Notes: generated by a model not told the origin, from the letters alone. Positions 17,321 to 30,138 are shown, numbered from the stretch's first letter. The stretch: DNA of 64,000 bases from Lachnospiraceae bacterium (GCA_910575035.1 CAJTDL010000001.1:186001-250000), one strand, 5' to 3'. Numbers and translations are program-made.

Positions 17321-17862
17321 TATGAAATTTTTTGTATATTCCATTCATACATAGAAAACACCGGGATCTCATCCAGCCCACGTTCCAGATCCACATCGCC
17401 AATATAGGTAAAGCCGCATGCTTCGTATAGCCTTTTCGCAGGGGTATTCCCAGGGACAACGTCCAGGCGGATGGCTTTGTACCCGTGATTTTTGGCATAG
17501 TCTATGCAAAATTCCACAATTTGCCGCCCAATGCCGCTCCGCTGGCGTGAGGGGGCTGTGGCTAAAGTATGGCATACCAGGTATTCCCCTTCCGGTATCT
17601 GCATGCTCCAGGCAGCTTTTTCGTAGCGTCCCTGGGGATCGTCGTTTAGGATAAATGCCCCAATGACGGTGTTGCGCTCCATGCAGGCAAATTGGCATTG
17701 ATTGGCGATCATTTCTTTTACTGTGTCCTCAGAGGGGTATTCCTTGTATGTCCATTTTGGGTAATTGATGTGTTCGCAAAGATATTTCACTGCCTGGTCA
17801 TAAAATATGGCGACGGCAGCAGTGTCTTCGGTATGGCATTGTTTTATAGTCATAATAATCAC
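17317..17862 (-). CDS. GNAT-family N-acetyltransferase
   Basis: A protein of about 181 residues with the GNAT acetyl-CoA site VCHTLATAPSRQRSGIGRQIV (motif A, R-x-x-G-I-G variant QRSGIG). Motif B follows: AIRLDVVPGNTPAKRLYEACGF. GTG 17862 follows AGGA at 5 nt; ATG 17853 is an alternative start. The substrate is unknown. The gene is oriented like the rib operon but the rib promoter lies at its 3' end, so the two are separate units. Confidence 0.88.
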   Translation of the reverse strand: MIIMTIKQCHTEDTAAVAIFYDQAVKYLCEHINYPKWTYKEYPSEDTVKEMIANQCQFACMERNTVIGAFILNDDPQGRYEKAAWSMQIPEGEYLVCHTLATAPSRQRSGIGRQIVEFCIDYAKNHGYKAIRLDVVPGNTPAKRLYEACGFTYIGDVDLERGLDEIPVFSMYEWNIQKISY

Positions 17863-17940
17863 TCATTCCTTTTGTTTCATTTAGGCGCAAATAGCAAAGA
17901 AAAACATATTTTCACACGATTTTCCTCTGGCAGAACCCTA

Positions 17941-18480
17941 TCATATCTGCCGTGAAAAATCCATAAATACTTTTGAGCCGGTAGCGCCTTTTTGCCCCTG
18001 GTATTTTCCGGCATAAGGGTGCAGGGCATTTTCTGCCATGCGGGCGAATACCAGCTGGCCGATTCTGTGCCCAGATTGTAATTCAATGGCGTAGCGGTTT
18101 GCGTTGAACAGCTCCAGGGTAATCTCCCCTTCGAAGCCGGGGTCTACCCAGCCGGCATTTTGGATGAATAGCCCCAGCCTTCCCAAGGAGCTGCGGCCTT
18201 CTACAAAGGCAGTTAGGTTATCTGGCAGGGTGATATACTCCATGGTGGTAGCAAGGACAAATTGGCCGGGGAGCAATAAATAGGTATCAGTAGGGATTGT
18301 CTTGTAAGAGCGTGCTTCATTCAGCCGGATAATCCCCGTTGGCGTGTCTTCCAAAATGGAAAAGGTATTCCCAAGGCGGATGTCCACGCTTGCCGGCTGG
18401 ATCTGGGACGGCTCCATGGGGCTGATCTGTAAGCTGCCTTTTTCTAAAAAGTGTTGTATTTCACCATCTGATAAAATCAT
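17941..18480 (-). CDS. dcd: dCTP deaminase
   Basis: Converts dCTP to dUTP on the way to dTTP. The protein has 179 residues, the family length. Key segments are visible: the nucleotide-binding EGRSSLGRLGLFIQNAGWVDPGF, the ITLELFN strand with the catalytic glutamate region, and GQLVF. The C-terminus GKYQGQKGATGSKVF closes over the substrate in the family. Some homologues also hydrolyse dUTP; the sequence alone does not settle this. A TGGAGGTAATT-type ribosome binding site precedes ATG 18480. Confidence 0.95.
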   Translation of the reverse strand: MILSDGEIQHFLEKGSLQISPMEPSQIQPASVDIRLGNTFSILEDTPTGIIRLNEARSYKTIPTDTYLLLPGQFVLATTMEYITLPDNLTAFVEGRSSLGRLGLFIQNAGWVDPGFEGEITLELFNANRYAIELQSGHRIGQLVFARMAENALHPYAGKYQGQKGATGSKVFMDFSRQI

Positions 18481-18603
18481 AATTACCTCCTGTGGGGCTT
18501 TTTGTGCTGCAAGACTTTCAGTTTGTCTTCAATATTATAACTTCTGTAATGAAAGGATGCAAGAGTGGCATGGTATCTTTTTTATAAGGTAATGCGGGTA
18601 CAG

Positions 18604-18790
18604 GTTACTATTCATGGACAATGCCAGACTTAAGGGATTTTACAGGCTGGCAATGGGAGTGGCTAAGAGTCTGTCAGGTGCAGATAGGCGGCAGGAGTGG
18701 CTAAGCCTCCCCCTGACTACGTTTTTTCGGCCTGTAAGCTGAGGAAAAGATGGCCATGGGCTTTAAAAATGGGGGGATTTATAAGGTTAC
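18604..18790 (+). repeat. Type A terminus followed by a type B element (right end unclear)
   Basis: GTTACTATTCATGG (18604-18617) is a type A terminal repeat. One base later CAATGCCAGACTTAAGGG begins a type B element with typical internal blocks: GAGTGGCTAAG, GTCTGTCAGG, CCCCCTGAC. I cannot place the right end with confidence. The rest of 18481-18943 holds no gene that I can support. Confidence 0.6.
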
Positions 18791-18943
18791 GTTGTTATCA
18801 ATTACTGTACTTTGCTACAGTTTAATTTTCTGCCTTATAGGAAGATTTGGCCTGCGCAGTTTGCTGTGATATTTAACTGCTGGAGTAATAGTTTCGCCTG
18901 GTTTGTCATATCTTTTTACAAAAGTGATTTGGGAATCTTATGT

Positions 18944-19837
18944 ATGAAAAAGAGGATGGAAGTAATTATGGCAGTGCTTCTGCTCTTAGGAGCCTGTCTT
19001 TTTGCAAAAGAGAGTGTCCGCATGGTGGACAGCATGGACACTCAAAAGGGAGAGATCTGCGTGGTGGTCGACGCAGGGCATGGGGGAGATGACCCTGGAA
19101 AAATTGGAATCAATCAAGCGAAGGAGAAGGAGATCAATTTAAAAATTGCTAAAAAGTTACAAGCTTTATTGGAAAAGGATAATATTAAAGTTGTAATGAC
19201 CCGGACAGATGACAATGGCCTCTACCAGCCATCCTCCAGAAACCAGAAAGTTGAGGATATGCGTAAACGCTGCGAGATCGTAAGCCAGGCCAAGCCTGTG
19301 TTTACGGTGAGCATCCACCAGAACAGCTATCCGGATGAGGTGGTGAAGGGAGCCCAGGTTTTCTATTATGGGCAGTCGAAGGAGGGAAAAGAACTTGCGG
19401 AAACCCTTCAAAAGTCCATGGTGGAATATCTGGATCAGGAGAACCATAGAGAAGCTAAGGCAAATGAGAGTTATTATCTCCTGAAAAAGACGGAATCCCC
19501 GACTGTTATTGTGGAATGTGGATTTCTAAGCAATTACGAAGAAGCAGAGCTTTTGTCCACAGACGCATACCAGGATAAAGTGGCAAAGGCAGTGGAAATC
19601 GGCATTTTAGAACATCTTGGCTTAAACCAGGGAGAAACTGGGAATAAAGAAAATTTGGATGATAAAGAGAATACGAAGGATAAAGAGAATACGAAGGATA
19701 AAGAGAATACGAAGGATAAAGAGAATACGGAGGATGCAGAGAATACGAAGGATGCAGAGAATACGGGAGATCAAGAGAGTACAGAGGATACAGAGGGCAC
19801 AGTGGGTACAGAAGGTGCACAGGAGGCGGCTAGATAG
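18944..19837 (+). CDS. N-acetylmuramoyl-L-alanine amidase (CwlD-like) with repetitive acidic tail
   Basis: A zinc amidase that cuts the bond between muramic acid and the stem peptide. ATG 18944 gives 297 residues; ATG 18968 is an alternative. A hydrophobic N-terminal segment (signal or anchor) is followed by the Amidase_3 domain: VVVDAGHGGDDPGKIG, an E at the second zinc position, SIHQNS, and the catalytic VIVECGFLSN. CwlD family members act in spore cortex modification; that role is inferred. From about residue 235 the protein consists of DKENTK-type hexapeptide repeats, an extension not needed for catalysis. Confidence 0.88.
   Translation: MKKRMEVIMAVLLLLGACLFAKESVRMVDSMDTQKGEICVVVDAGHGGDDPGKIGINQAKEKEINLKIAKKLQALLEKDNIKVVMTRTDDNGLYQPSSRNQKVEDMRKRCEIVSQAKPVFTVSIHQNSYPDEVVKGAQVFYYGQSKEGKELAETLQKSMVEYLDQENHREAKANESYYLLKKTESPTVIVECGFLSNYEEAELLSTDAYQDKVAKAVEIGILEHLGLNQGETGNKENLDDKENTKDKENTKDKENTKDKENTEDAENTKDAENTGDQESTEDTEGTVGTEGAQEAAR
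19661..19804 (+). repeat. 18-bp tandem repeat, eight units, in the amidase gene
   Basis: Units start every 18 bp from 19661. The first four read GATAAAGAGAATACGAAG with one change, and later units diverge step by step (GATGCAGAG..., GATCAAGAG..., GATACAGAG...). The unit encodes DKENTK. The near-identity of the first copies suggests recent expansion. Confidence 0.95.
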
Positions 19838-19847
19838 AAAGCGCAGT

Positions 19848-20060
19848 TCAACTCATTCCTGAACTATGGATCAATGCCAGTAACTTGAGTGGTTTGTCGG
19901 CAGGCAACGGGGAGGATGGATTAGCGTCTGTCAGGAAAAAGCCCCAATCTCCTATCATCCGCCCTCCTGATGGACGCTTAGCCCCATGACAGACACTTAT
20001 CCACACCTGCGCCAGCCTGTAAAATCCCTTAACTTACGGACATTGCTCCTAAAATAGTAA
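19848..20060 (+). repeat. Type B element (19872-20045) inside a reversed type A remnant
   Basis: Left of 19872 the sequence GCGCAGTTCAACTCATTCCTGA matches the reversed left half of type A. Right of 20045 CTCCTAAAATAGTAAC matches its terminus. Between them lies a 174-bp element with ends CAATGCCAGTAAC and TTACGGACATTG, and internal blocks GCGTCTGTCAGG and CTGATGGACGCTTAG that are inverted to each other. The gap 19838-20257 holds nothing else that I recognise apart from a leader for the next gene. Confidence 0.6.
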
Positions 20061-20257
20061 CAAATAATCTTTTTAACATAAAATTCTGAGTACAATATTT
20101 GTTTTTCATGGAAAGTATGGTATAATGACGGAAGATATAGTTCTATCCGCATAGAATCTATTACCCCAGCCTTTCGCTATCGCCAGGGTAATAAGATGTA
20201 AGGCCATGTACAGGTAGGCCATATGTTGTAAAGGCAATTTTCCAGAAGGACACAAAC

Positions 20258-21418
20258 ATGAAAACAATCATTGAAAAACTTACATATGACGAACAGAAGA
20301 ATAGAGCGATCATCCAAACGGCTGCCAGACTGATCCAAGAGGGCAGCCTTGTGGCATTTCCCACAGAAACAGTATATGGCCTTGGTGCAGATGCGCTGAA
20401 TCCCCAGGCGTCCAGGAAAATATATGAGGCAAAGGGGCGCCCTTCTGACAATCCTTTGATCGTGCATATTTCTAATATGGAAGATTTAGAAAAGATTGTC
20501 TTGCATATCCCGCCCAAGGCAAAAAAAATGGCGGAGCAATTCTGGCCGGGCCCTTTGACGATGATCTTTGAAAAAAGCCAGGCTGTCCCCATGGAAACCA
20601 CTGGGGGGCTGCAGACGGTCGCGGTGCGTATGCCAGACCATCCCGTTGCCCTATTGCTGATCCAGGCGGCAGGAGGGTATATTGCTGCGCCTAGCGCCAA
20701 TACCTCTGGCAGGCCAAGCCCCACATTGGCTGAGCATGTGGCAGAGGATTTGGATGGGCGGATCCCGATGATTTTAGATGGCGGCCCGGTGGGGATTGGG
20801 CTTGAGTCTACCATTGTAGATTTCTCAGAAGATACGCCTATGGTGCTGCGTCCAGGGTATATTACGCCTTCTATGATAGAGGAAGTGATCGGTACGGTAG
20901 AAATGGATCCTGCCCTTCTCCAGGCGCCGCTTGCTTGGCAGGGGGAGCATGCAGGTTCCGGCAGCGCTTCTATGCAATCCGGAAAAGAGGATGGGAAAGG
21001 CATATTGGGCAGGAAGGAGAGCCAGAATCTGGAGCAAGGCGGATTGCGGCCGAAGGCGCCAGGCATGAAATACAGGCATTATGCGCCCAAAGCGGAATTG
21101 ATATTGGTGGACGGCAGCCAGGAGAAGGTACAGGAAAAAATCAATTTCCTGGCAAAGGAAGGCATAGCCGCGGGAAAGCGCATAGGGATTATTGGAACTG
21201 ATGAGACAAAGGATTTGTACAAGTCCGGAATTGTCAAAAGTATTGGGACAAGGGTCAAGGAGGACACAATAGCCCAGCATTTATATGGTATTTTGCGGGA
21301 ATTTGACCAGTTGGAGGTAGATAGGATCTACTCCGAGAGCTTTTCCTCCCCAGGGCTGGGACAGGCTGTTATGAACCGTATGCTGAAAGCGGCAGGGCAT
21401 CATGTGATTGAGGTTTGA
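20258..21418 (+). CDS. L-threonylcarbamoyladenylate synthase (Sua5/YwlC type)
   Basis: Makes threonylcarbamoyl-AMP from threonine, bicarbonate and ATP for the universal t6A modification of tRNAs reading ANN codons. The 386 residues comprise the YrdC domain (residues about 15-205; VAFPTETVYGLGADAL, AKGRPSDNPLIVHI, SANTSGRPSPT) and, after a linker, a C-terminal Sua5 domain (about 275-386; PGMKYRHYAPKAEL, SFSSPGLGQAVMNR). The linker at about 230-270 is Gly/Ser/Gln-rich and longer than I would expect. The gene is followed at 98 bp by the phosphatase gene, the order known from many Firmicutes (ywlC-ywlE). Confidence 0.94.
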   Translation: MKTIIEKLTYDEQKNRAIIQTAARLIQEGSLVAFPTETVYGLGADALNPQASRKIYEAKGRPSDNPLIVHISNMEDLEKIVLHIPPKAKKMAEQFWPGPLTMIFEKSQAVPMETTGGLQTVAVRMPDHPVALLLIQAAGGYIAAPSANTSGRPSPTLAEHVAEDLDGRIPMILDGGPVGIGLESTIVDFSEDTPMVLRPGYITPSMIEEVIGTVEMDPALLQAPLAWQGEHAGSGSASMQSGKEDGKGILGRKESQNLEQGGLRPKAPGMKYRHYAPKAELILVDGSQEKVQEKINFLAKEGIAAGKRIGIIGTDETKDLYKSGIVKSIGTRVKEDTIAQHLYGILREFDQLEVDRIYSESFSSPGLGQAVMNRMLKAAGHHVIEV

Positions 21419-21515
21419 GGAAGGTTTGCGAAAGGGCTTTGATAAGGGGCGTTGTTTTGGCATACCTTTCCGTATTGCTTGCTGATAGGAAGGAAGTAGA
21501 AAAGGGATAAAAAAT

Positions 21516-21977
21516 ATGAAAAAATGTAACAAAATTATTTTTGTGTGCGACAGCGGGACAGCTAGGGCGCCTATGGCTGAGGCAATTTTAAAAGAGTATA
21601 CGCTGCCATACCCCATTACGGTGGAGAGCCGTGGCCTGGTGGTGCTTTTTCCAGAGCCTTTGAACCAGAAGGCAGAGGCTGTGCTGATCAGCAATGGGAT
21701 CAATTTGGAACACCATATGTCCAGGCAGCTTACGCCAGAAGACCTGGCGCCTGGGAATTTAGTCATTACAATGGAAGCTTTGCAGAAGCAGAAGATCTTG
21801 GGGGAATATGAGGAAGCGTCTGGGGCAGAAGTCCATGTCCTGACAGAGCTGGTGGGCGATGAGCTGGAGATTGTCAATCCCTATGGGAACACGCTGCAGT
21901 ACTATGGGCTGTGTTATGAGACGCTGAATAAGTCTATACGGAAGCTGGTGAAGCTTCTGGAGGAAAGCGTGCAGTAA
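21516..21977 (+). CDS. Low-molecular-weight protein-tyrosine/arginine phosphatase family (YwlE-like)
   Basis: A 153-residue phosphatase. The CX5R active-site loop is VCDSGTARAPMAE near residue 12; the usual serine after the arginine is an alanine (RA), which may affect activity. The family general-acid loop with aspartate (usually DPY near the C-terminus) is seen only as NPYG, so the acid Asp appears replaced by Asn. These two changes raise doubt about full catalytic activity. In Bacillus the neighbour of ywlC is the arginine phosphatase YwlE. A weak AAAAGGGATAAAAAAT context precedes the ATG. Confidence 0.82.
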   Translation: MKKCNKIIFVCDSGTARAPMAEAILKEYTLPYPITVESRGLVVLFPEPLNQKAEAVLISNGINLEHHMSRQLTPEDLAPGNLVITMEALQKQKILGEYEEASGAEVHVLTELVGDELEIVNPYGNTLQYYGLCYETLNKSIRKLVKLLEESVQ

Positions 21978-22500
21978 GGGGGATTTAGGGAGAATATTAT
22001 GGAATTTTGTGGAAAAGGGGCAGGCTGTTTCCATAAAAGCTGCTGGAAAGGTGGGCCTAAGCCAGGCAAAGAAAACGCTGGAGGCGCTGCAGCGTATGGC
22101 TATTCTGTTTATACTATGAAAGACAAAAGCTGTATAAAAATATTATCAGTATACTGGCGGCTCCTATGGGGAGGGATTTACCTTGGATGGGAAAGGGATT
22201 TCTAAGGACAAATTTAAAAAATTCGAAAAAACTCAAGCAAGTCAAAATAAAAGAGTTTTAGTAATGAAATTATTTGTAAAAAAAGAATCAGAACTCATAG
22301 ACATTTTGCCTAAAAGTAGCTATAATGTACCTTGTAGGATTTGTGACGGTTCTACATTTTTGCAGTGATTAGCCTGTAATTTATGGTGTTAGTGCAGTAT
22401 AATATACCTTGTGAAACAGCGAAGCTGTTTCTCCTCCCTGGAAGGGCATGAGTTACGGTGTGCCCCAGAGGGTAGGAAAAGAGCAACGGAGGTTTTTCCA
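21978..22500. other. Intergenic region with degraded coding remnants before the atp operon
   Basis: No intact gene is convincing. Short open stretches, such as 22183-22368 on the plus strand with a YTGGSYGEGFTLDGKG-like segment upstream of its first ATG, look like pieces of a decayed gene. TATAAT hexamers occur at 22399-22404 and near 22320 and may belong to the atp promoter, but I find no good -35 box. Confidence 0.4.
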
Positions 22501-22737
22501 GTGAAATATGATAAAAGTGTATATCGGTCCTTAACACTGATCACGCAGTTTGGAATCAATATGATTGTTCCTATTTTTATGTGTACTGCCCTGGGGGTTT
22601 ACATTGGTAAAAAATTGTCCATAAAATGGATTGTGATCCCCTTTTTCATGGCAGGGGCGCTGGCAGGCTTCCGTAATATTTTTATGATGGCAAAACGGAT
22701 TTATTCCAATAAGGAGAAAGATGCTAAGAAGGATTAA
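22501..22737 (+). CDS. atpZ: AtpZ/AtpI-family small membrane protein
   Basis: A 78-residue protein with two transmembrane helices (about residues 14-34 and 42-62) joined by a short loop GKKLSIKW. This matches the AtpZ/AtpI family, often encoded first in atp operons and proposed to assist c-ring assembly or Mg2+ transport. GTG 22501 lies 8 nt after GGAGG (22488-22492), so the longer frame from 22411 is not used. The stop overlaps the atpI start by 17 bp. Confidence 0.85.
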   Translation: MKYDKSVYRSLTLITQFGINMIVPIFMCTALGVYIGKKLSIKWIVIPFFMAGALAGFRNIFMMAKRIYSNKEKDAKKD

Positions 22738-23143
22738 TCAGGCGCTCCCAGAATTGGTTCTGGGGATTGGGCTTTATGGGCTGGTGCTCCAGCTGATTGG
22801 GGTATGGTTTGTAAAAGACCACATACAATATACAGCAGGGCTTTGGATTGGCGTGGCTTTGGCCATGGGCATGGCGGTCAATATGGCGATCGTTATCCTG
22901 GATACAGTGGAGGCCATGGAACAGGGACGTTCCTCCAGAAAATCCCTGCTTTATGCCGTAGTGCGTTATGTTGTGCTGGTAGCGGCATTTGTGGTGGTTT
23001 GGTATTTGAAAGCTGGTAATGTGGTTGCCATGTTTGCAGGCGTGATGGGACTGAAGATAGCTGCCTATTTACAGCCCTTTACACATAAATTTATTGTGGC
23101 GATTCAAGGCAAGGCCCTTCATAGCCGCAAAATGAAAAAGTAA
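22721..23143 (+). CDS. atpI: ATP synthase subunit I
   Basis: A 140-residue protein with four hydrophobic helices (about residues 10-30, 37-57, 70-92 and 96-118). This is the pattern of ATP synthase I proteins, assembly factors for the c-ring. It overlaps atpZ by 17 bp and precedes atpB by 24 bp, in the standard atp operon order. Confidence 0.87.
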   Translation: MLRRINQALPELVLGIGLYGLVLQLIGVWFVKDHIQYTAGLWIGVALAMGMAVNMAIVILDTVEAMEQGRSSRKSLLYAVVRYVVLVAAFVVVWYLKAGNVVAMFAGVMGLKIAAYLQPFTHKFIVAIQGKALHSRKMKK

Positions 23144-23167
23144 TAAAATTTAGAAGGAGGTGAGAGA

Positions 23168-23902
23168 GTGCAGGGTTCAATTTTACTGTCTTCCGGGTCA
23201 GATATTGACATTATGGTACATGGGCTTTTTTCTTATGAGCTGTTTGGGCATGAGTTTTGGATTACCACAACCCATGTGAGCATCCTAATTGTCATGATCA
23301 TCCTGATTGGATTTTCCATCGCGGCAAACCGTGCAATGAAACATGCGTCGGAGGTTCCTGGTGGATTCCAAAATGTGGTGGAACTGATTGTGGAGATGCT
23401 GGAAAATATGGTTTGCGGCACCATGGGGAAGTGTGGTGGAAGGTTTGTCAACTATGTGGGGACAATCTTCATTTTTATCTTAATATCAAACCTTTCTGGC
23501 TTATTTGGGCTAAGGCCCCCCACGGCAGATTATGGCGTAACACTGCCATTGGCATTGCTGAGTTTTATCTTGATCCATTTCAATCAGTTTAAATATCAGA
23601 CGCCGAAGCAGATCTGGACAGATATGTGTTCCCCATTGCCGCCATGGCTGCCAATTTGGTTCCCAATCAACTTGATCAGTGAAATCGCAGTGCCGATTTC
23701 CCTGTCATTGCGTCTATTTGCAAATGTGTTGTCAGGAACAATCATTATGGCATTAATTTATGCATTGCTGTCAAAAGTCGCATATTTCTGGCCAGGGGCA
23801 TTGCACGCCTATTTTGACGTGTTCTCAGGGTGTATCCAGACCTATGTGTTCTGTATGCTGACCATGACTTACATCAGCAATGCGATTGGGGAAGAGGAGT
23901 AA
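23168..23902 (+). CDS. atpB: F0F1 ATP synthase subunit a
   Basis: The ion-channel subunit next to the c-ring. GTG 23168 follows AGAAGGAGGTGA at good spacing. The 244 residues contain five or six helices, the essential arginine in ISLRLFANVLSGTI (near residue 180), and the closing helix region FSGCIQTYVFCMLTMTYIS. The length is normal for Clostridia. Confidence 0.95.
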   Translation: MQGSILLSSGSDIDIMVHGLFSYELFGHEFWITTTHVSILIVMIILIGFSIAANRAMKHASEVPGGFQNVVELIVEMLENMVCGTMGKCGGRFVNYVGTIFIFILISNLSGLFGLRPPTADYGVTLPLALLSFILIHFNQFKYQTPKQIWTDMCSPLPPWLPIWFPINLISEIAVPISLSLRLFANVLSGTIIMALIYALLSKVAYFWPGALHAYFDVFSGCIQTYVFCMLTMTYISNAIGEEE

Positions 23903-24077
23903 TCTTCCTGTATTTCCGCAGTCTGAACCGTTTTTTGGGAAGATGCGGAGCCGGGGAACCAGGAAATACCATAAGGCATTTATGCCGTATCCCGTCATGT
24001 ACAAGGAGGCGGCCAATGCTTAAGGAAATATATCTGGGGTTTCCCAATATTCAAAAACCGGTGCAGCAATGATTTGA

Positions 24078-24446
<369 letters not shown>

Positions 24447-24449
24447 GGA

Positions 24450-24590
24450 GTATCCCATATGCACAAAAAAGCTGTGCAATAATAAGGAAACACCCATCGG
24501 GTATCCCTTCATGCACAAAAAGCTGTGCAATAATAAGGAAACACCCATCGGGTATCCCTTCATGCACAAAAAGCTGTGCAATAATAAGGA
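24450..24590 (+). repeat. 51-bp tandem repeat with hairpins between atpE and atpF (three copies)
   Basis: Copies begin at 24450, 24501 and 24552 with GTATCCC. Each carries TGCACA-AAAAGC-TGTGCA, a 6-bp stem hairpin, followed by ATAATAAGGAAA. The last copy leads into the AAGGAGG binding site of atpF. A related but diverged unit (TGCGCAAAAAGCAGTGCAAGAATTAAGGAAA) lies before atpE at about 24100-24140. Confidence 0.95.
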
Positions 24591-24605
24591 AAGGAGGCTC
24601 AAGCC

Positions 24606-25108
24606 TTGGAACAGTTATTTGGCTTAAACCCCCAGCTGATACATGACACAATACTCGCGATTCTGGCAATCCTGTTCCTGTTCACCCTAATGTCTTATCT
24701 GCTGTTTAACCCGGCAAAAAAGATGTTGAAGGACAGGAGGGACCGTATTAAGAATGACATAGACACCGCCCGCAAGGAACGGGAAGAGGCATCTGCTGTC
24801 AAAAAAGAATATGACGCAAAGATCAAAGGGATTGAAAAAGAGGCTGAGGTAATCTTAAGTGAAGCCCGCCAGAAAGCTTTGAAGAATGAAGCGAAGATTG
24901 TGGATGAGGCGAAGGAGGAGGCTGCCCGCATCATTAAGCGCGCCAACGAGGAAGCCCTGTTGGAGAAGAAGCGCATTATGGATGAGGCAAAACAGGAAAT
25001 GGTAGTCATTGCTTCCCTGATGGCAGGCAAGGTGGTTGCAGCCCAGATCAATACATCCATTCAGGAAAAACTGGTGGAAGAGACATTGAAGGAAATAGGT
25101 GAGAGTAC

Positions 25109-25121
<13 letters not shown>
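24606..25121 (+). CDS. atpF: F0F1 ATP synthase subunit b
   Basis: The peripheral stalk subunit: one N-terminal transmembrane helix (about residues 12-34) followed by a long charged coiled coil, 171 residues. The start is TTG 24606, 8 nt after AAGGAGG (24591-24597). A rare start codon here, together with the repeat array upstream, may set its translation level. It overlaps atpH by 13 bp. Confidence 0.94.
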
Positions 25122-27177
<2,056 letters not shown>

Positions 27178-27269
27178 AATCAAATGAATGTTTGCGCCAT
27201 CAAAAGCCCTGGCGGAATAGATAGTGAAGCCAGGCTGGATGGGCAGATTAGTTAGGTGGTGAATAGTAT

Positions 27270-28127
27270 ATGGCCTCCATGAGGGAGATCAAGAGAAGAA
27301 AAGGCAGCATACAGAGTACGCAGCAAATCACAAAAGCCATGAAGCTTGTTTCTACTGTTAAATTGCAGAAGGCCAGAAACCGTGCAGAACAGTCCAACCC
27401 GTACTTCAATTATATGTACCAGACAGTTACGTCTATGCTGGCAAGGTCTGGGAACATGAACCATCCTTACCTGAAAGCCGGGGATTCCCCGAAGAAGGCG
27501 ATTATTACGATTGCTTCTAACCGAGGCCTGGCAGGCGGGTACAATTCCAATGTGGTGAAGCTTGTCACAGGCAGCGGAATTGCCAAAGAGGATGCCCAGA
27601 TCTATGTGATTGGGCGCAAGGCCAGGGAAGTGCTGGCAAGGAAAGGCTATGAGATGAAGGCGGATTATTCCGATGTGATCGAGGGGCCTACCTATGAGGA
27701 TGCTGCTAGAATCTGTAAGGATGTGCTGGAGGCTTTTGCCAAGGGGGAAATCGGTGAGATTTATCTGGCGTATACCCATTTCAAGAATACGGTGAGCCAT
27801 GTGCCTACCTTGATGAAGCTTTTGCCGGTGGAATTTGACGAGGCAGAGATCAAAGAGGCAGAAAGCAACGTGCTGATGAACTATGAGCCGAATGAGGAAG
27901 AGGCGTTGGATTTGATTATACCCAAATATATGACGAGCCTTTTCTACGGCGCATTGGTGGAGGCAGTTGCCAGTGAAAATGGCGCCAGGATGCAGGCGAT
28001 GGATTCCGCAACCAGCAATGCAGAGGAAATGATCAGTGATTTGACATTGAAATATAACAGGGCGCGGCAAGGGTCTATTACGCAGGAATTGACGGAGATC
28101 ATTGCGGGTGCTGAAGCTATCTCTTAA
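27270..28127 (+). CDS. atpG: F0F1 ATP synthase subunit gamma
   Basis: The central rotor shaft. 285 residues, with conserved ends: MREIKRRKGSIQSTQQITKAMKLV at the N-terminus and MDSATSNAEEMI...YNRARQGSITQELTEI at the C-terminus. The initiation region GGTGGTGAATAGTAT precedes ATG 27270. A 184-bp gap before atpD contains inverted GC-rich sequences but no gene. Confidence 0.97.
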   Translation: MASMREIKRRKGSIQSTQQITKAMKLVSTVKLQKARNRAEQSNPYFNYMYQTVTSMLARSGNMNHPYLKAGDSPKKAIITIASNRGLAGGYNSNVVKLVTGSGIAKEDAQIYVIGRKAREVLARKGYEMKADYSDVIEGPTYEDAARICKDVLEAFAKGEIGEIYLAYTHFKNTVSHVPTLMKLLPVEFDEAEIKEAESNVLMNYEPNEEEALDLIIPKYMTSLFYGALVEAVASENGARMQAMDSATSNAEEMISDLTLKYNRARQGSITQELTEIIAGAEAIS

Positions 28128-28281
28128 TCCAGAATACACCTCTGCCCAATACGCCTGTGGATTGCCTGCAGAGGGCGGTTGCCTGCCTGGGGCTTTTGCA
28201 TTGGCGGGCAGAAGGCTTCATTTTCGGATTAGGGGACGTGAAATTAGGCTCCCACAGTTTGGGTGGCGAGCCAATAAGTGA

Positions 28282-29703
<1,422 letters not shown>

Positions 29704-29714
29704 GGGGTGAGCAG

Positions 29715-30122
29715 ATGGCAGATGAGAGCAGGAATTTTCGGTTAGAGATTATTACGCCAGACCGGGTGTTTTATGAAGGGGAAGCCTCTATGGTGGAATT
29801 TAATTCCGTGGAAGGCGAGATGGGCGTCTACAAGCACCACATTCCCCTGACCACCGTGCTGGCGCCTGGGGTTGTGACCATTACGCAGGACGGCGGCAAG
29901 AAGACAGCGGCAGTCCATGCCGGCTTTGCGCAGATCCTGGGGGACAAGGTAACGTTCCTTGCGGAGATAGCAGAGTGGCCAGATGAGATTGACGTACCCC
30001 GGGCGGAGGCGGCGAAAGCCAGGGCAGAGGAAAGAATCCGAAACCATGGCGCAGACATCGACCTTGCCAGGGCAGAGGTGGCGCTGAAAAAGGCGTTAGT
30101 CCGGATTAATATGAAACAGTAA
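29715..30122 (+). CDS. atpC: F0F1 ATP synthase subunit epsilon
   Basis: Regulatory subunit on the rotor. 135 residues: the N-terminal beta sandwich (FRLEIITPDRVFYEGEASMVEFNSVEGEMGV) and a C-terminal helical hairpin (AKARAEERI...ALKKALVRI). It is the last atp gene and is followed by a terminator. Confidence 0.95.
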   Translation: MADESRNFRLEIITPDRVFYEGEASMVEFNSVEGEMGVYKHHIPLTTVLAPGVVTITQDGGKKTAAVHAGFAQILGDKVTFLAEIAEWPDEIDVPRAEAAKARAEERIRNHGADIDLARAEVALKKALVRINMKQ

Positions 30123-30138
30123 AATAAGCCAAAAAGGG

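Noticed and set aside
22183-22368. Small gene upstream of atpZ
   Set aside because: It lacks a ribosome binding site and recognisable family; it may be part of a decayed gene, as noted for the region.
24450-24590. CRISPR array or transposon ends
   Set aside because: Three contiguous 51-bp copies without spacers, inside an operon, with no flanking direct repeats.
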